In this document: positions 48,951 to 63,300 of the stretch, piece by piece
How positions within the stretch are numbered: the stretch's first letter is position 1
How the letters are laid out: every line of letters starts with the position of its first letter
From: Cellvibrionaceae bacterium
GTDB lineage: Bacteria > Pseudomonadota > Gammaproteobacteria > Pseudomonadales > Cellvibrionaceae
NCBI GenBank assembly: GCA_024707385.1
Contig: JANPZW010000008.1
Span: 620,001-684,000 of the forward strand
Reading direction: 5' to 3'
Length of the DNA stretch: 64,000 nt
The notes under the pieces: model-generated
Seen by the model: only the letters and a program-made list of their open reading frames with translations
Database searches by the model: none
What the model was told of the DNA's origin: nothing
Program-made: the position numbers and the translations under genes

Positions 48951-51900
48951 GGAAAATCCCGCCGCCCAGGTGTCGCAACTTTCTTTGGTGAGTCCCCAGG
49001 AACTCGAAATACTGCTGCGTTTCAACGAGCGGCAACTCGATGCGGGCGATAAAACAATTTCCGAATGGATCGCCGTCTGGGCCGGGGCGACTCCGGCCGC
49101 GCCGGCGGCGGTGATGACCGATCGTCAGCTGACCTATAAGGAACTGGATACGCAGGCCAATCAGATGGCGCATTGGTTGGCCGCACAGGGTGTTGCGTCC
49201 GGCATGCTGGTCGCACTGAATCTGCCGCGCTCGCCGGAATTGATCGTCGCCATGCTGGCGGTATGGCGGGCGGGCGCCGGCTACCTGCCGCTGGAGCCGG
49301 AATGGCCGGAGGAAAGGCGTCTGGCCGTGCTGGCCGACGCGCGGCCCGCGCTGGTGATCCACGCAAATCCTGTGTCCGAAACGACGACCGGAATTGCAGA
49401 CACGCACTGGCGGAACTTCACCATAGGCGAAATACCTTTGGGATCCTTTTCCGGTAGCGCTCAGAAATTGCCGGTGGACCCGGCGGCGATCGCCTATGTG
49501 CTGTACACCTCCGGATCCACCGGAAAACCCAAGGGCGTGATCATCGAACATCGCCAGCTGCTGAATTATGTGGCGGCCGCTTCTGAAGCCATGCCTCTCG
49601 CCAGCGCGCGGCGTTGGGCTCTGATCAGTCCGGTGGTCGCCGATGTCGGCAATACCGCTTTGTTCGGGGCCTTGTTCAACGGCGCTTGCCTGGTGATCGC
49701 GAATAATGACGTGGTGAATGACGCGCACGCGTTTGCGCATTTCATCCGTTCGCAAAAAGTGGACGCATTGAAGGCGGTGCCTTCGCATCTGGAAGCTTTA
49801 TTGGAAGTGGAAACACCCTGTCTGCCTGCGTTGCTGGTGCTGGGTGGCGAAGCGGCCTCTCCCGGTCTGATCGAGCGCATCCGCACCCTGGAACCGCATA
49901 CCGTGATTTTCAATCATTACGGCCCCACGGAAACGACGGTGGGAGTGCTCGTCCATAAGCTGGAAAAGGATTCTGAATTCGAACAGGTCCCCTTGACGCG
50001 CGTCCTGGCGAACAATTCCATTTACGTGCTCGATCAGGACATGCGACTCGTGCCTGGCGGCGGCATGGGTGAAGTGTTCATCGGCGGCGCGCAGTTGTGC
50101 CGGAGTTATCTGGGGCGCGATGCACAGAGCGTATTTGTGCGCAATCCGTTCGATAAAAACGAACGCCTCTATCGCACCGGTGATCTCGCCTATGTATTGC
50201 CGGAAGGTGGCATCCGCCTCGCGGGCCGCGCCGACCACCAGGTGAAAATACGCGGTTTCAGAGTCGAGCCCGCGGAGATCGAAGCCGTATTGCAATCGCT
50301 TCCCGGGGTGCAGAAAGCCGTCGTTATCGCCATCGAAGATGCGTCGGGCAAGAAAAATCTCGCGGCTTTCGTCGCCCCGGAGGCGGACTGCGATATCGAG
50401 GAAAATACGCTCCGAGACAATCTGACAAAACTCTTGCCCTCGCATATGTGGCCCGCCAATTACGTAATCCTGGACGATTTTCCCCTGCTGGCGAACGGCA
50501 AAGTGAATCGCTTGGCGCTGTCCGCATCCGCCCCGGAAAAACAGACGGCACAGGTATTGATGCCGCCGCGAAATGAAATCGATCGTGTGATCGCCGATTG
50601 CATGGCCGGCCTTTTGGAAAGGGATGCCATAGGAATCGACGACAATTTTTTCCAATTGGGCGCTCATTCCCTTCTGGTCATCAAGCTCGCCGCGCGCCTG
50701 CGTAAGGCTCTGAAAATAGAAATTCCGCCAGGCCTGGTTTTCGATTATCCATCGGTGATCGAATTGGCCGACCACATTCAGAAAAATCTTCTGGGTGGCG
50801 AAACTCCGTCTCTCGCCGTGCCGCCCAATGGCATTCCGGAAGGATGTGATGCCATTGCGCCGGAAATGGTCACATTAATTGAATTGACGAAGGAAGAGAT
50901 CCGGACGATCGAAGAATCTGTACCGGGCGGCGCAGCCAATATCCAGGATATTTATCCCCTGGTGCCGCTGCAGGAAGGCATATTGTTCCATCACTTGTTG
51001 AACGCCGAACGCGACGCCTTTGTTTCTTATCACCTGCTGAGTTTCGACAAGCGGGAACGCCTTGAGCATTTTGTGAAAAATCTCAACCGGGTGATCGCGC
51101 GGCACGATATTCTGCGCACGGCGGTTTTCTGGGAGAATCTGCGCGAGCCGGTGCAAGTCGTATTCCGGCAGGCCGAAATTGCGCTCGAATGGCTCGCCTC
51201 CACCGATTTGCCAAACGTTGACGCGGAGCATTGGATCGACGTGCGAAAAGCGCCCCTGATGCATTGTGCCGCCATGGAGGATAGACACGGCGGACGCTGG
51301 TTGTTGCAGTTGTTCCGCCACCATCTTGTTGCCGACCATACGACCCTCGAATTGCAGATCGAAGAAATCACGCTATTGCAGGAAGGCCGCGCGGATGAGT
51401 TACCGGAACCCTTGCCGTTCCGTCAATTTGTGGCGCAGTCGCGTTTGCGGTCGGACCGAAAAGAGCAGGAAGCTTTTTTCGGGAAATGCTGGGCGATGTG
51501 GAAGAGCTCGACCGCGCCTTTCAATTGCGTCGATATCCAGGGCGATGGCGGTGCCGTTGCGGAGGCGCAATTTTCGCTGACGCCGGAACTGGCCGCACAG
51601 GTGCGTCAGCAGGCGCAACGGTTTGGTGTCAGCTCTGCGGCGATTTTTCATTTGGCGTGGGCGCTAGTCGCGGGCAAAACCTCCGGCAGAAATGATGTGG
51701 TATTCGGCACCGTGCTGTTCGGCCGCATGCAGGGTGGCGAAGGATCCGAGCGGGCGATGGGAATGTTCATAAATACCTTGCCGCTGCGCATCCGCTTGCA
51801 GGGATTGAGCGTCGCGCAGGCGCTGCCGCGCACTCATTCGGCCTTGACTGCACTGTTGCGCCACGAACACGCCAGCCTCACGCTCGCGCAGCGTTGCAGC

Positions 51901-54900
51901 GCACTGCCTGCAGGGGTGCCGCTGTTTTCCACCTTGTTGAATTACCGCTACAACGCAGCGGCGCCGGCATCGCCTGAAAATCCTGTCTGGGAAGGTATCC
52001 AGGTCCTCGCGGGTAAAGAACACACGAATTATCCCATTGCGCTGTTGATCGATGATCTGACGACCGGATTTGCCCTGACCGTGCAGGCCGGGCAAGGGCT
52101 GAATGCGCAGAGCATCTGCGATTATGTACAGGCGGTGTTGCAGGGCATAGTCGAGGCGCTGATCTACCAGCCGGAACTCGCGGTGAGCGAGCTGGATATT
52201 TTGAGCACATCCGAGCAGAAACAATTGCAGTCCTGGGGCGTGAATTCGGAGCATTATGCCGATTTGGACCCGGTGCATCGATTGTTTGAACAGCGGGTTA
52301 CAGAAACTCCCGATGCTATCGCACTGGTGTTTAACGATGAGGAATTTTCCTATCAAGAACTGAATATCCGGGCCAACCGGCTGGCGCATTATTTGATTGA
52401 CCGCGGCGTGAGACCGGAAACCCGTGTGGGCATAGCGGTGGAACGCTCCATCGAGATGGTCGTGGGTTTATTGGCGATCCTGAAAGCCGGCGGCGCTTAT
52501 GTGCCGGTCGATCCCGATTACCCGGCGGACCGCATTGCCCATATTCTCTCGGACAGCGGTGTGGAATTGCTGCTGACGCAGAACCATTTGCGCGAGCGTT
52601 TGCCGCTTGCGAATATCAAAACCCTTATCGCATTGGACGTGCTCCAACTGCAAAATGAAACCACCGGCAATCCGCAGGTGACGCTGAACGGCGACAATCT
52701 CGCCTACGTGATTTATACCTCCGGCTCCACCGGCAAACCCAAGGGCGCGGCCAATCGTCACAAGGCGTTGAGCAATCGTCTGCAGTGGATGCAGGAAGCC
52801 TATGCGCTCGATGCAACGGATGCAGTGCTGCAGAAAACTCCGTTCAGTTTCGATGTTTCCGTCTGGGAGTTTTTTTGGCCGTTGATGGTGGGTGCGCGGC
52901 TGGCGCTCGCCCGTCCGGGTGACCACCGCGATCCCGAGCGACTGGTCGAGCTTATCGCGCGGCACAAGATCAGCACTCTGCATTTTGTGCCCTCGATGTT
53001 GCAGGCATTTTTGGCGCACGACCGTATCGAGCGATGCGACACCTTGCGTCACATTATCTGCAGCGGCGAAGCCCTGTCCGCAGAAGCGCAAAATTCGGTA
53101 TTCCGGCGCTTGCCCTGGACCAGGCTCCACAACCTTTACGGTCCCACAGAGGCGGCGATCGATGTGACCCACTGGACGTGCCGCGAGGATGAGCGCAACC
53201 AGGTTGCCATAGGCCGGCCGATCGCCGGCATTCAAACCCGGGTGCTGGATGACAATATGAATCCGTCACCGCCAGGAGTGGCCGGCGAACTTTATCTGGG
53301 AGGAATAGGTCTTGCGCGCGGCTACCTCAATCGCGCTGGCCTGACCTCGGAACGATTTATCTCCGATCCGCAGGGCAGTCGCGGTGAAAGGCTCTACCGC
53401 ACGGGCGATCTGGTGCGGTGGAATGCGGAAGGGCAACTGGATTATCTGGGACGCATCGATCACCAGGTCAAAATCCGCGGCTTCCGTATCGAGCTCGGGG
53501 AAATCGAAGCGCAATTATTGGCGCAGCCGGAAGTGCGCGATGCGGTGGTGGTGGCATTAGAAAATCGATTGGTCGGTTATGTCGCTCTTGCAGAAAAGCA
53601 AATGATCGACAGTTCCGGATTGCGCACGCGCTTAAGTGCAAACCTGCCGGATTATATGGTGCCCAGCACAATCGTTGTTCTGGATCACATTCCGCTCAAC
53701 GCCAACGGCAAGGTGGATCGCAAGTCTCTACCAGCACCGGAAATGCTGGGCAGCGCATACGAAGCGCCGCAGGGAGAAGTGGAAGAAACCCTCGCGCAAA
53801 TCTGGCAAGAGGTTTTAGGTGTTGAACGCGTCGGTCGCCACGATAATTTCTTCGAGCTCGGCGGCCATTCGCTGCTGGCGTTGAAACTGTTGGAAAAACT
53901 GCGCGTGTACGGCTGGTCGGCACCGGTGCGGACTTTATTCCAGCGTCCACAACTATCGGCTTTCGCTCAATCCATCGAACCCACAAACAGGACAATCACT
54001 TTTATCGTTCCGCCAAACCGTATTCCGGCCGGCTGCAATGCGATTCAGCCGGAGATGGTGACGCTTATCGAATTGAGCGCGGAAGAAATCCGGCAGATCG
54101 AAAATTCCGTTCCCGGCGGCGCGATCAATATCCAGGATATTTATCCGCTGGCGCCGCTGCAGGAAGGTATTCTGTTCCACCATCTGCTGGATCCGCAACG
54201 CGACGCTTACGTCATAGCCCAAACCTTGAAATTCGACAGCCGCGCGCGGCTCGAACATTTTATCGAGACCTTCAACCATGTCATTGCCCGTCACGATATT
54301 TTGCGCACCGTAGTGCTGTGGGAAAAATTGTGCGAGCCCGTGCAAGTGGTGTGTCGCCATACCGAATTGACCGTGCAGTGGCTGGACGCGGAAACGCAGA
54401 AAAATGCGCAAGCGCAATTGGCGGAATATCTCAGCCATTCGCGCCGTATCGATATCCGCAGGGCACCCATGTTGCGTGCGATTGCCGTTGCGGATGGAAA
54501 TGCGGGCTGCGTATTGCAACTGCTCTGTCACCATCTGGTGATGGACCACACCACTTTGGAAATCCTCGTCGGCGAAATGGCGCTGGTGCATCAGGGTCGC
54601 CAGACCGAATTGCCCGAACCCGTGCCGTTCCGCGATTTTGTCGCCCAGGCGCGCCTGGGCGTGAGCCGGGAAGAGCATCAAGCCTTTTTCAGCAAAATGC
54701 TGGGCGATGTGAATGAGCCCACGGCGCCTTTTGGTCTGCTGGATGTACGTGGGGATGGCAGCCGCATCGTTGAAAACCGTGTATCGCTTACCGACGAATT
54801 AGCGGTACAAATACGCCGGCAGGCGCAACACTACGGTGTCACCAACGCGGCCATATTCCACTTGGCCTGGGCTTTGTTGGTGGGCAAAACCTCGGGCCGG

Positions 54901-57326
54901 GAAAACCCGGTGTTCGGTACTGTGCTGTTTGGCCGTATGCAAGGCGGCGAAGGGACCGCGCGGGCCATGGGTATGTTTATCAATACTTTGCCATTGCGCG
55001 TTCAGCTCAGCGGACAAAGCGTCGGGCAGGCATTGCGTCAAACCCACGCGTTGCTGACCGAATTATTGCACCACGAACACGCGAGCCTGGGTCTCGCCCA
55101 AAGCTGCAGCGCACTGCCGGGAGGCGTTCCCTTATTTTCCACGCTGTTGAATTACCGATACGGCGCGCAGAAAGAGGGGGCCGATCTGGCGGTGTGGGAG
55201 GGAATGGAATTTCTCGAAGGTAGCGAGCGCACAAATTATCCCATCACATTTTCGGTGGATGACATGGGCGCGGGTTTCAATCTCGTCGCCCAGATCACCG
55301 AATCGCTGAATGCGCGTCAGATCTGCGACTATTTTCAAGCGGCAGTTCAGGCAATCGTAAAAGCGCTGATTCACCAACCGGATCTCGCCGTGAATGAGCT
55401 GGATATCCTGAGCGCGTCCGAGCGGACTCGTTTGCATCAATGGGGAAGGAATTCCCAACATTATTCCGGGCGGGAACCCGTGCATCGATTGTTCGAACAG
55501 CAGGCGGAGGCCCATCCCGATGCCATAGCGCTGGTATTTGGCGATGAGAAACTCAGCTATCGCGAACTGAACCTCCGGGCCAATCGATTGGCGCATCACC
55601 TCATCCGCTGGGGCGTACAACCGGAAAGCCGGGTGGGCGTCGCGGTGGAACGCTCCATCGAAATGGTGGTGGGTTTATTGGCGATCCTGAAAGCGGGCGG
55701 TGCCTATGTGCCACTGGATCCCGAATACCCGAGTGATCGGCTGGCCTATATGATCGAGGACAGTGGTATCGAACTGCTGTTGTTACAAGGTCATCAGTTA
55801 CAAGGCCATCTGCGTGAACAAATGCCGACGCCGGATTCGCTGATTTCCATCGACCTGGACAGGCTGAGCCTCGGCAAACCCGATCACAATCCCCGGATTA
55901 CTTTGAGCGAGGACAACCTCGCCTACGTGATCTACACCTCCGGTTCCACCGGTAAGCCCAAAGGTGTGCTGGTTTCCCACGGTCCTTTGTCCATGCATCT
56001 GCATGCGGTGGCCGATATCTATGGCATCACGGAGCAGGACAGATTTCTGCAGTTCGCCTCGTTCAGTTTTGATGCAGCGGGTGAGCAGTGGATGTTGCCT
56101 TGCATATCCGGAGGCACGTTGGTACTGCGGCAGAAAGATATCGCCATCGATTCCATTGAGCATCTGATTCGCCGCGACGGTATCACTATTTTGAATTTGC
56201 CACCCGCTTATTTACGGCAATTGACGGACAGCCTTGGCGACAGGCAATTGCCAATACGTGTGTGCATCGCCGGAGGCGAGCCTGGCCGTTACAGGATTAC
56301 ATGGCAGTGCAGCGGGTGTTCAATCCGCAGAAGATCTTCAACGCCTATGGGCCAGCGGAAACCGTTATTTCCCCAACTGTATGGGACAGCGCCATATGGG
56401 ATCGCAGCGCAAATAAAGCACCTGTGGATCAGGCTTACGTTTCGATTGGCAGAGTGGTGGGAGAACGCACTGCGTATGTTTTGGACGCCAACTTGGCGTG
56501 GGCGCCTCCCGGCGGGATCGGTGAACTTTATCTCGGTGGTATTGGCTTGGCGCGGGGGTATCTCAACCGGCCGGGACTGACAGCGGAACGCTTTATCGCC
56601 GATCCACAGGGCAGCAGCGGTGAACGTCTGTACCGCACAGGCGATCTGGTGCGCTGGAACGCGGAAGGGCAACTGGATTATTTCGGAAGAATTGATCACC
56701 AGGTGAAAATCCGTGGCTTCCGCATCGAGCTGGGCGAAATCGAAGCGCAATTACTGGCGCAGCCGGAAGTGCGCGATGCAGTCGTGGTCGCCCAGGAGGG
56801 ACCGGGCGGTGCACGGCTGGTGGGTTATGTCGCTCTGCGTGATGGACAGGCAGTCGATAAACAGATCATCGACCGTTCAGGATTGCGCGCACGATTAAGC
56901 GAAAGACTGCCGGATTATATGGTGCCCGGCGCAATCGTCGTAATGGATCGAATCCCACTCAATGCGAACGGCAAGGTGGATCGCAAAGCTTTGCCGGCAC
57001 CGGAAATGACAGGCAGTGAATACGCAGCACCGCAGGGAGAAGTGGAAGAAACCCTCGCGCAAATCTGGGCAGAGGTTTTAGGCGTTGAACGTGTCGGCCG
57101 CCAGGACAATTTCTTCGAATTGGGCGGCGACTCGCTGCTCGCCATAAAAATGCACCAAAGGATCACCCAATGCTTTGCCGTTGAGCTGCCTTTGCGGCTG
57201 TATTTCGAAAAACCCAAGGTCGCCACCATCGGTGACGCAATTCAAACAGAACGACAGCGCCTGATCCAGGACCGGGAATCGGATTTAGAGCAGATGGCTG
57301 AATTATTGGATGCGTTGGAGAATTGA
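47666..57326 (+). CDS. NRPS: interface-A-PCP-(C/E)-A-PCP-(C/E)-A-PCP
   Basis: About 3220 residues after repairing breaks in the A5 run 48896-48900 and near 56280. Start ATG 47666 follows AAGGAG. Order: degenerate condensation (interface) 47666-48950; adenylation 49060-50520 with carrier 50560-50790; dual condensation/epimerisation-type domain 50830-52230; adenylation 52270-53720, carrier 53755-53960; second dual domain 54010-55430; adenylation 55470-56990, carrier 57030-57230. Codes by alignment: D-V-T-K-V-G-H-V-G-K (Asp), D-V-W-H-I-S-L-I-D-K (Ser), D-A-E-N-I-G-A-I-S-K (unassigned, Glu at 239 suggests a basic substrate). Both dual domains start [14 protein letters not shown] or a close variant and have HHLL-x4-D plus HHLVxDH. 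The next gene starts two bases after this stop. Confidence 0.9.
53340..54190 (+). repeat. Module repeat, copy 1 (near-identical to 63138-64000)
   Basis: The end of the Ser adenylation domain, its carrier and the start of the dual condensation domain are nearly the same at DNA level as 63138-64000 (end of the second Thr module). Stretches such as the carrier domain and TTATCGTTCCGCC region differ by only scattered bases. This indicates recent duplication or gene conversion between modules. Confidence 0.8.
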
Positions 57327-57328
57327 TC

Positions 57329-60300
57329 ATGCAGTCCCTGAAAGACATTGCAATCCGGTTTGGCAATCTTTCCGCCGAGCAGCAACAGAAATTCCTGGTT
57401 TCCCTGAAGTCGAAAAACATCGAATTCGCCCGTCTGCCGATTGTCGCCGCGACACCCGACAGGCGCCGTATGCTCTCCTACGCGCAAATCCGTCAATGGT
57501 TTTTGTGGAAACTGGATCCGGCGAGCACGGCGTATCATATTTCCGGCGCCTTGCGATTGACCGGCAGATTCCATAAGGAATTTTTACAGATCGGCTTCGA
57601 TGCTCTGGTCGCCCGTCACGAATCATTGTGCACCGTATTTCACGTCGATGAACAGGGACAGGTCGAGCAGCGGGTGCGCGAACCGGGTGCAATGAAATCC
57701 TTTATTTCATTTCAGGATTTTTCGATGCTGGACGCGCAGGAGCGGGAAGCCCGCGCCCGACGCGAAGCCAGACTGCTCCACGAAACCCCATTCGATTTGA
57801 CCGCCGGCCCGCTGTTGCGGGTGGGGTTGATGCGCCTGCAGGCCGATGAGCATCTGCTGGTGGTGGCGATGCACCACATTATTTCCGACGCCTGGTCGAT
57901 GCAAATTCTCATCCGGGAATTTGTCTCACAATACCGCGCCCTCGCATCGGATGAAAAATTACAACTGCCCGAATTTCCCGTGCAATACGCCGATTATGCG
58001 GTCTGGCAGAGAAACTGGCTGGAAGCGGGGAGAAAGAACGTCAGCTCGATTATTGGCGGGCGCAGTTGGGCGATGAACACCCCGTATTGCAATTGCCGCT
58101 CGATCACCCGCGCCGGGCCAATGGCAATTACGGCGCTGCGAACTGCCGGATACAGTTGCCGGCGGATCTGGTAAAAGGTTTAAAAAAATCGCCGGCGCTG
58201 AAGATGCCACCTTGTTCATGGTGTTGCTGGCGGGCTTTCAACTATTGCTGAGCCGGTTTACCGGACAAAACGATATCCGCGTGGGTGTGCCCATCGCCAA
58301 TCGCCATCGCGCGGAAACGCAGAATTTGATCGGCTTTTTCGTCAACACCCAGATATTGCGCGGCGTCATGGATCCGCGCGCGTCCTTGCGGCAACTGATC
58401 CGGCAAGCGCGGGAAACCACGCTCGGTGCCCAGGCGCACCAGGATCTGCCTTTCGAACAATTGGTGGAAGCCCTGCAGCCGGAGCGAAGCCTCAATCACA
58501 ATCCGCTGTTCCAGGTCATGCTCAACCATCAACGCAGCAGCGATCAAATTCTCGATCAATTGCCAGGGCTGAAATTGGCGAATTATTCCCTGGGCGATAT
58601 GACGGCCCAGTTCGAATTGACGCTGAATACCTGCGAAGACGCAAACGGCGGTCTGTCGGCGGATTTCATTTACGCCCGTGAATTGTTCGAAGCGGGCACC
58701 ATCGCGCGAATGGCGGATCATTACCTCGGATTATTATCCGCGCTGGTGGAAACCCCCGACGCCGGAATCAATGAAATCGATCTTCTCGGCAAAACCGAAC
58801 GCACACAATTGCGCGAATGGGGCGTCAATTCCGGGATTTATGCCGATGCATCGCCGGTACACCGGCTGTTTGAACAGCAGGCACAGAAGCGGCCCGATGC
58901 CACTGCGCTGATTTTTGCCGACGCCAAACTCACTTATGGCGAACTGAACGCAAGAGCCAACCAACTGGCGCATTACCTGATCGGCCTGGGCGTAAAGCCC
59001 GAGACGCGCGTGGGCATAGCGGTGGAGCGTTCCATCGAAATGGTGGTGGGCCTGCTGGCGATCCTGAAAGCCGGCGGTGCATACGTGCCCCTGGATCCCG
59101 AATATCCGCAAGACCGCCTGGCCTATATGATCGAGGACAGCGGTGTGGAACTGTTGCTGCTGCAGAATGCTCTGCGCGGAAAGATTCCGGCGCCCGACTC
59201 GATCATCACCATCGAACTCGACAGCCTCAAAGTGGCGAACAAGCCGTGTCACAATCCGCCGGTTCCGGTGAACGGCGACAATCTGATCTACGTTATTTAT
59301 ACCTCCGGTTCCACCGGCAAACCCAAGGGTGCCGCCAACCGGCATATTTCCGTGTCCAGCTGCATGCAATGGATGCAGGAGACCTATGGCCTGACGGATG
59401 AGGATACGGTGCTGCACAAGGCGCCTTTCGGTTTCGACGTATCCGCCTGGGAGCTCTTCTGGCCGCTGACCACCGGTGCCCGTCTGGCATTCGCCGCGCC
59501 GGGCGACCACCGCGACCCGGCCCGCATCATCGAGCTGATCCGCCGGCATAAGATCACCACCCTCAATTTCGTTCCCGCCATGCTGCAGGCATTTCTCGCG
59601 CAGGAGGGCATAGAGCATCAAACCCGGCTGCGTCACATCATCTGCGGCGGCGAAGCCATGCCGGCGGCGACGCAGGAGGAAACCCTCGCCCGGCTGCAGG
59701 GTGCGAGCCTGCAGAATCTCTATGGCCCGACCGAAGCCGCCATCCACGTCACCCGCTGGACCTGTCGCGCCGACGGCAAAACCAGGTGCCGATCGGGCGG
59801 CCGATCACCGGCATCCAGACCTGGGTATTGGACGAGGGACTGAATCCGGTATTGCCCGGTGTGGCGGGTGAGCTGTACCTGGGCGGCATAGGCCTGGGCC
59901 GAGGTTATCTGAACCGCGCGGCGCTGACGTCCGAACGCTTTATCGCCGATCCGCTGGGCAGCGGCGGGCGGCTGTACCGCACCGGCGATCTGGTGCGCTG
60001 GAATGGGGAAGGGCAATTGGATTACCTGGGCCGGATCGATCACCAGGTGAAAATCCGCGGCTTCCGCATCGAGCTTGGCGAGATCGAAGCGCAATTGCTG
60101 GCGCAGCCGGAGGTGCGGGAAGTGGTGGTGGTGGCGCAGAGCGGGCCGGCCGGCGCGCGTCTGGTGGGCTATGTGTCCCTCCATCCGCAATCCGATCAGC
60201 AGACCGTCGAAGGCGCGCAGTTGCGCGCACGTTTGACGGAGGTTTTACCGGATTACATGGTTCCGAGCGCGGTGGTGGTGCTCGATCGCCTGCCGCTCAA

Positions 60301-63300
60301 TGCCAACGGCAAGGTGGATCGCAAAGCCCTGCCGGTTCCCGAATTCACCGGCGAACGCAATTACGCAGCGCCCCGTGGCGAGGTGGAGGAAAATCTGGCG
60401 CGGATCTGGGGAGAGGTTCTGGGCGTGGAGCGCGTCGGCCGCCACGATCATTTCTTCGAGCTGGGCGGCCATTCGCTGCTGGCGCTGACGTTGCTGGAGG
60501 CCATGCGCCGCCAAGGCCTGTCCGCGCAGGTCCGCACCTTGTTCCAGCATCCGCGTCTCGCCGATTTTGCCCAGGCCGTTAAGCTCAGCGCCAGTCGTCG
60601 TGAGCTGGCCATCCCGCCCAACCGGATTCCACCCGGCTGCACCGCCATTGAGCCGGAGATGGTGACGCTGATCGAACTGAGCGCCGCCGAAATCCGCGCG
60701 ATCGAAGCGGCGGTGCCGGGCGGTGCCGCCAATATCCAGGATATTTATCCGCTCGCCCCGCTGCAGGAAGGATTGCTTTTTTCTCCATCGACTGGAAGCA
60801 GAACACGACTCTTACGTCACCTCGCACACCCTGAGTTTCGACAGCCGCGAACGGCTCGAACGTTTCGTCGACAGCTTCAATCAGGTGATTGCCCGCCACG
60901 ATATCTTGCGCACGGCGGTGTTGTGGGAAGGCCTGCGCGAACCCGTGCAGGTGGTGTACCGGCAGGCGGCTCTGTCGTTGCAATGGCGGGAAAAATTCGA
61001 CCCCCGCCATCGGCGCATCGATGTCCGCCAGGCGCCGATGTTCAGGCTGATCGCCGCTCAGGATCCGACGGATAAGCGCTGGCTGTTGCAAATACCGAGT
61101 CACCACCTGGTGCTGGATCACGCCACCCTGGAACAACTGGTCGGCGAAATCGCCCTGATCCAGCAGGGCAGGCAGGCGGAATTGCCCGTGCCCCTGCCGT
61201 TCCGTGATTTCGTGGCGCAGGCCAGACTCGGCGTCAGTGAGGCCGAGCACGAGCCTTCTTCTCCGCGATGCTGGCGGATGTGGAGGAGCCGACGGCGCCC
61301 TTTGGTCTGGTGAATATTCAGGGCGATGGCTCCGCAGTGGAGGAGACCCGCCAACCGCTGGATGCCGAACTGGCGCAGCGGATACGCCGGCAGGCGCAGC
61401 GCCACGGCGTCAGTGCCGCGGCGCTGTTTCATCTGGCCTGGGCGCTGGTGGTGGGCAAGGCCGCGGGCAAAGAGGACGTGGTGTTCGGCACCGTGTTGCT
61501 GGGGCGCATGCAGGGGCAGGCCGGGGCCGAGCGGGCGCTGGGATTGTTTATCAATACGCTGCCGGTGCGGGTCGGCTGGGCAGGTCGAAGTGTTGAAGAA
61601 ACATTGCGTCAGGTCCACATCCATCTGACCGGTCTCATGAATCACGAACACGCGCGCCTGTCGCTCGCCACCCGCTGCAGCGCGGTGCCGGCCGAAACGC
61701 CTTTGTTTTCATCGTTGCTGAATTACCGCCATTCACGTCAGATTTCTTCCGCCGAGCGCTCCGAGAACTGGCAGGGACTGGAAGTCCTGACCAGCGTGGA
61801 GCGCACCAATTATCCGCTGGGAATGTCTGTGACGGATCTGGGTGTCGGATTCGAGCTGGTGGCGCAGACCGATAAAAAAGTCGGCCCGTCCCGCGTCTGC
61901 GACATGATGCAGCAGGCACTGATCCAACTCACCGACGCGCTGGCCGAGCATTCAAATCGTCCCGCCTGCGAATTGAATCTACTGGGCAAACAGGAAAACA
62001 AACTGCTCACCCAATGGGCCGCCGCTTCCTCTAATTACCCGGACACCCACCCGATACACGGCCTGTTCGAACGTCAAGCGGCCCAACATCCGGAAGCCAT
62101 CGCGGTGATTTTCGAGGATCGTCAACTCAGCTATCGGGAGTTGAATTCCCGGGCCAATCGGCTGGCGCATTATTTGATTCGCCAGGGCGTGCAACCGGAA
62201 ACCCGTGTGGGCATCGCGGTGGAGCGCTCCATCGAAATGGTGGTGGGATTGTTGGCGATATTGAAAGCGGGCGGCGCTTACGTGCCCATCGATCCGGATT
62301 ATCCGGCAGACCGTATCGCCCATATTCTTGCCGACAGCGGCGTGGAATTACTGTTGACCCAAAGCCATCTGCGCGAGCGCTTGCCGGTTGCGGAAATTCA
62401 ATCGCTGATCGAATTGGATGTGCTCGATCTGCAGAGCGGAATCGATTGCCAATCCGCAGGTGCCACTCGATGGCAACAGTCTCGCCTATGTGATTTACAC
62501 CTCCGGTTCCACCGGCAAGCCCAAGGGTGCGCAGCTCTGCCATCACAACGTCAGCCGTTTGTTGAGCGCCACCGAAAATTGGTTCCATTTCGGCCCCAGC
62601 GATGTCTGGACGTTATTTCACTCCTACGCCTTCGATTTTTCCGTCTGGGAAATTTTCGGTGCTCTATGCACCGGTGGTCGTCTGGTGGTGGTGCCTTTCT
62701 GGATGAGCCGTTCGCCGGAGGATTTTCTGCAATTGCTGCGCGATCAACGCGTGACGGTTCTGAATCAGACCCCTTCGGCGTTCGGCCAATTGGTGCAGAT
62801 GAAAAATACCTATGCGGAATCCCTGGCGTTACGTCTGGTGATTTTCGGTGGAGAGGCGTTGGAGCCGGAAAGATTGCGTTCCTGGATCGAACACTGGGGC
62901 GATGCAACAACCGCAGTTGATCAATATGTACGGCATCACCGAAACCACGGTGCACGTCACTTATCGTCGCATTACCCAGGAGGACCTTGAGTGGAAATCG
63001 CAGCCCGGTGGGCGTGGCGATTCCGGATCTGGGCATGCGGGTTCTGGACGGTGCTTTGAATCCCGCGCCCATCGGTGTTCCCGGTGAACTCTATGTGGCG
63101 GGTGCCGGTCTTGCGCGCGGCTACCTCAATCGCGCGGGCCTGACTTCGGAACGATTTATCGCCGATCCGCAGGGCAGTCACGGTGAACGTTTGTATCGCA
63201 CCGGCGATCTGGTGCGCTGGAACGCGGAAGGGCAGTTGGATTATCTGGGAAGGATCGATCACCAGGTGAAAATCCGCGGCTTCCGCATCGAACTCGGGGA

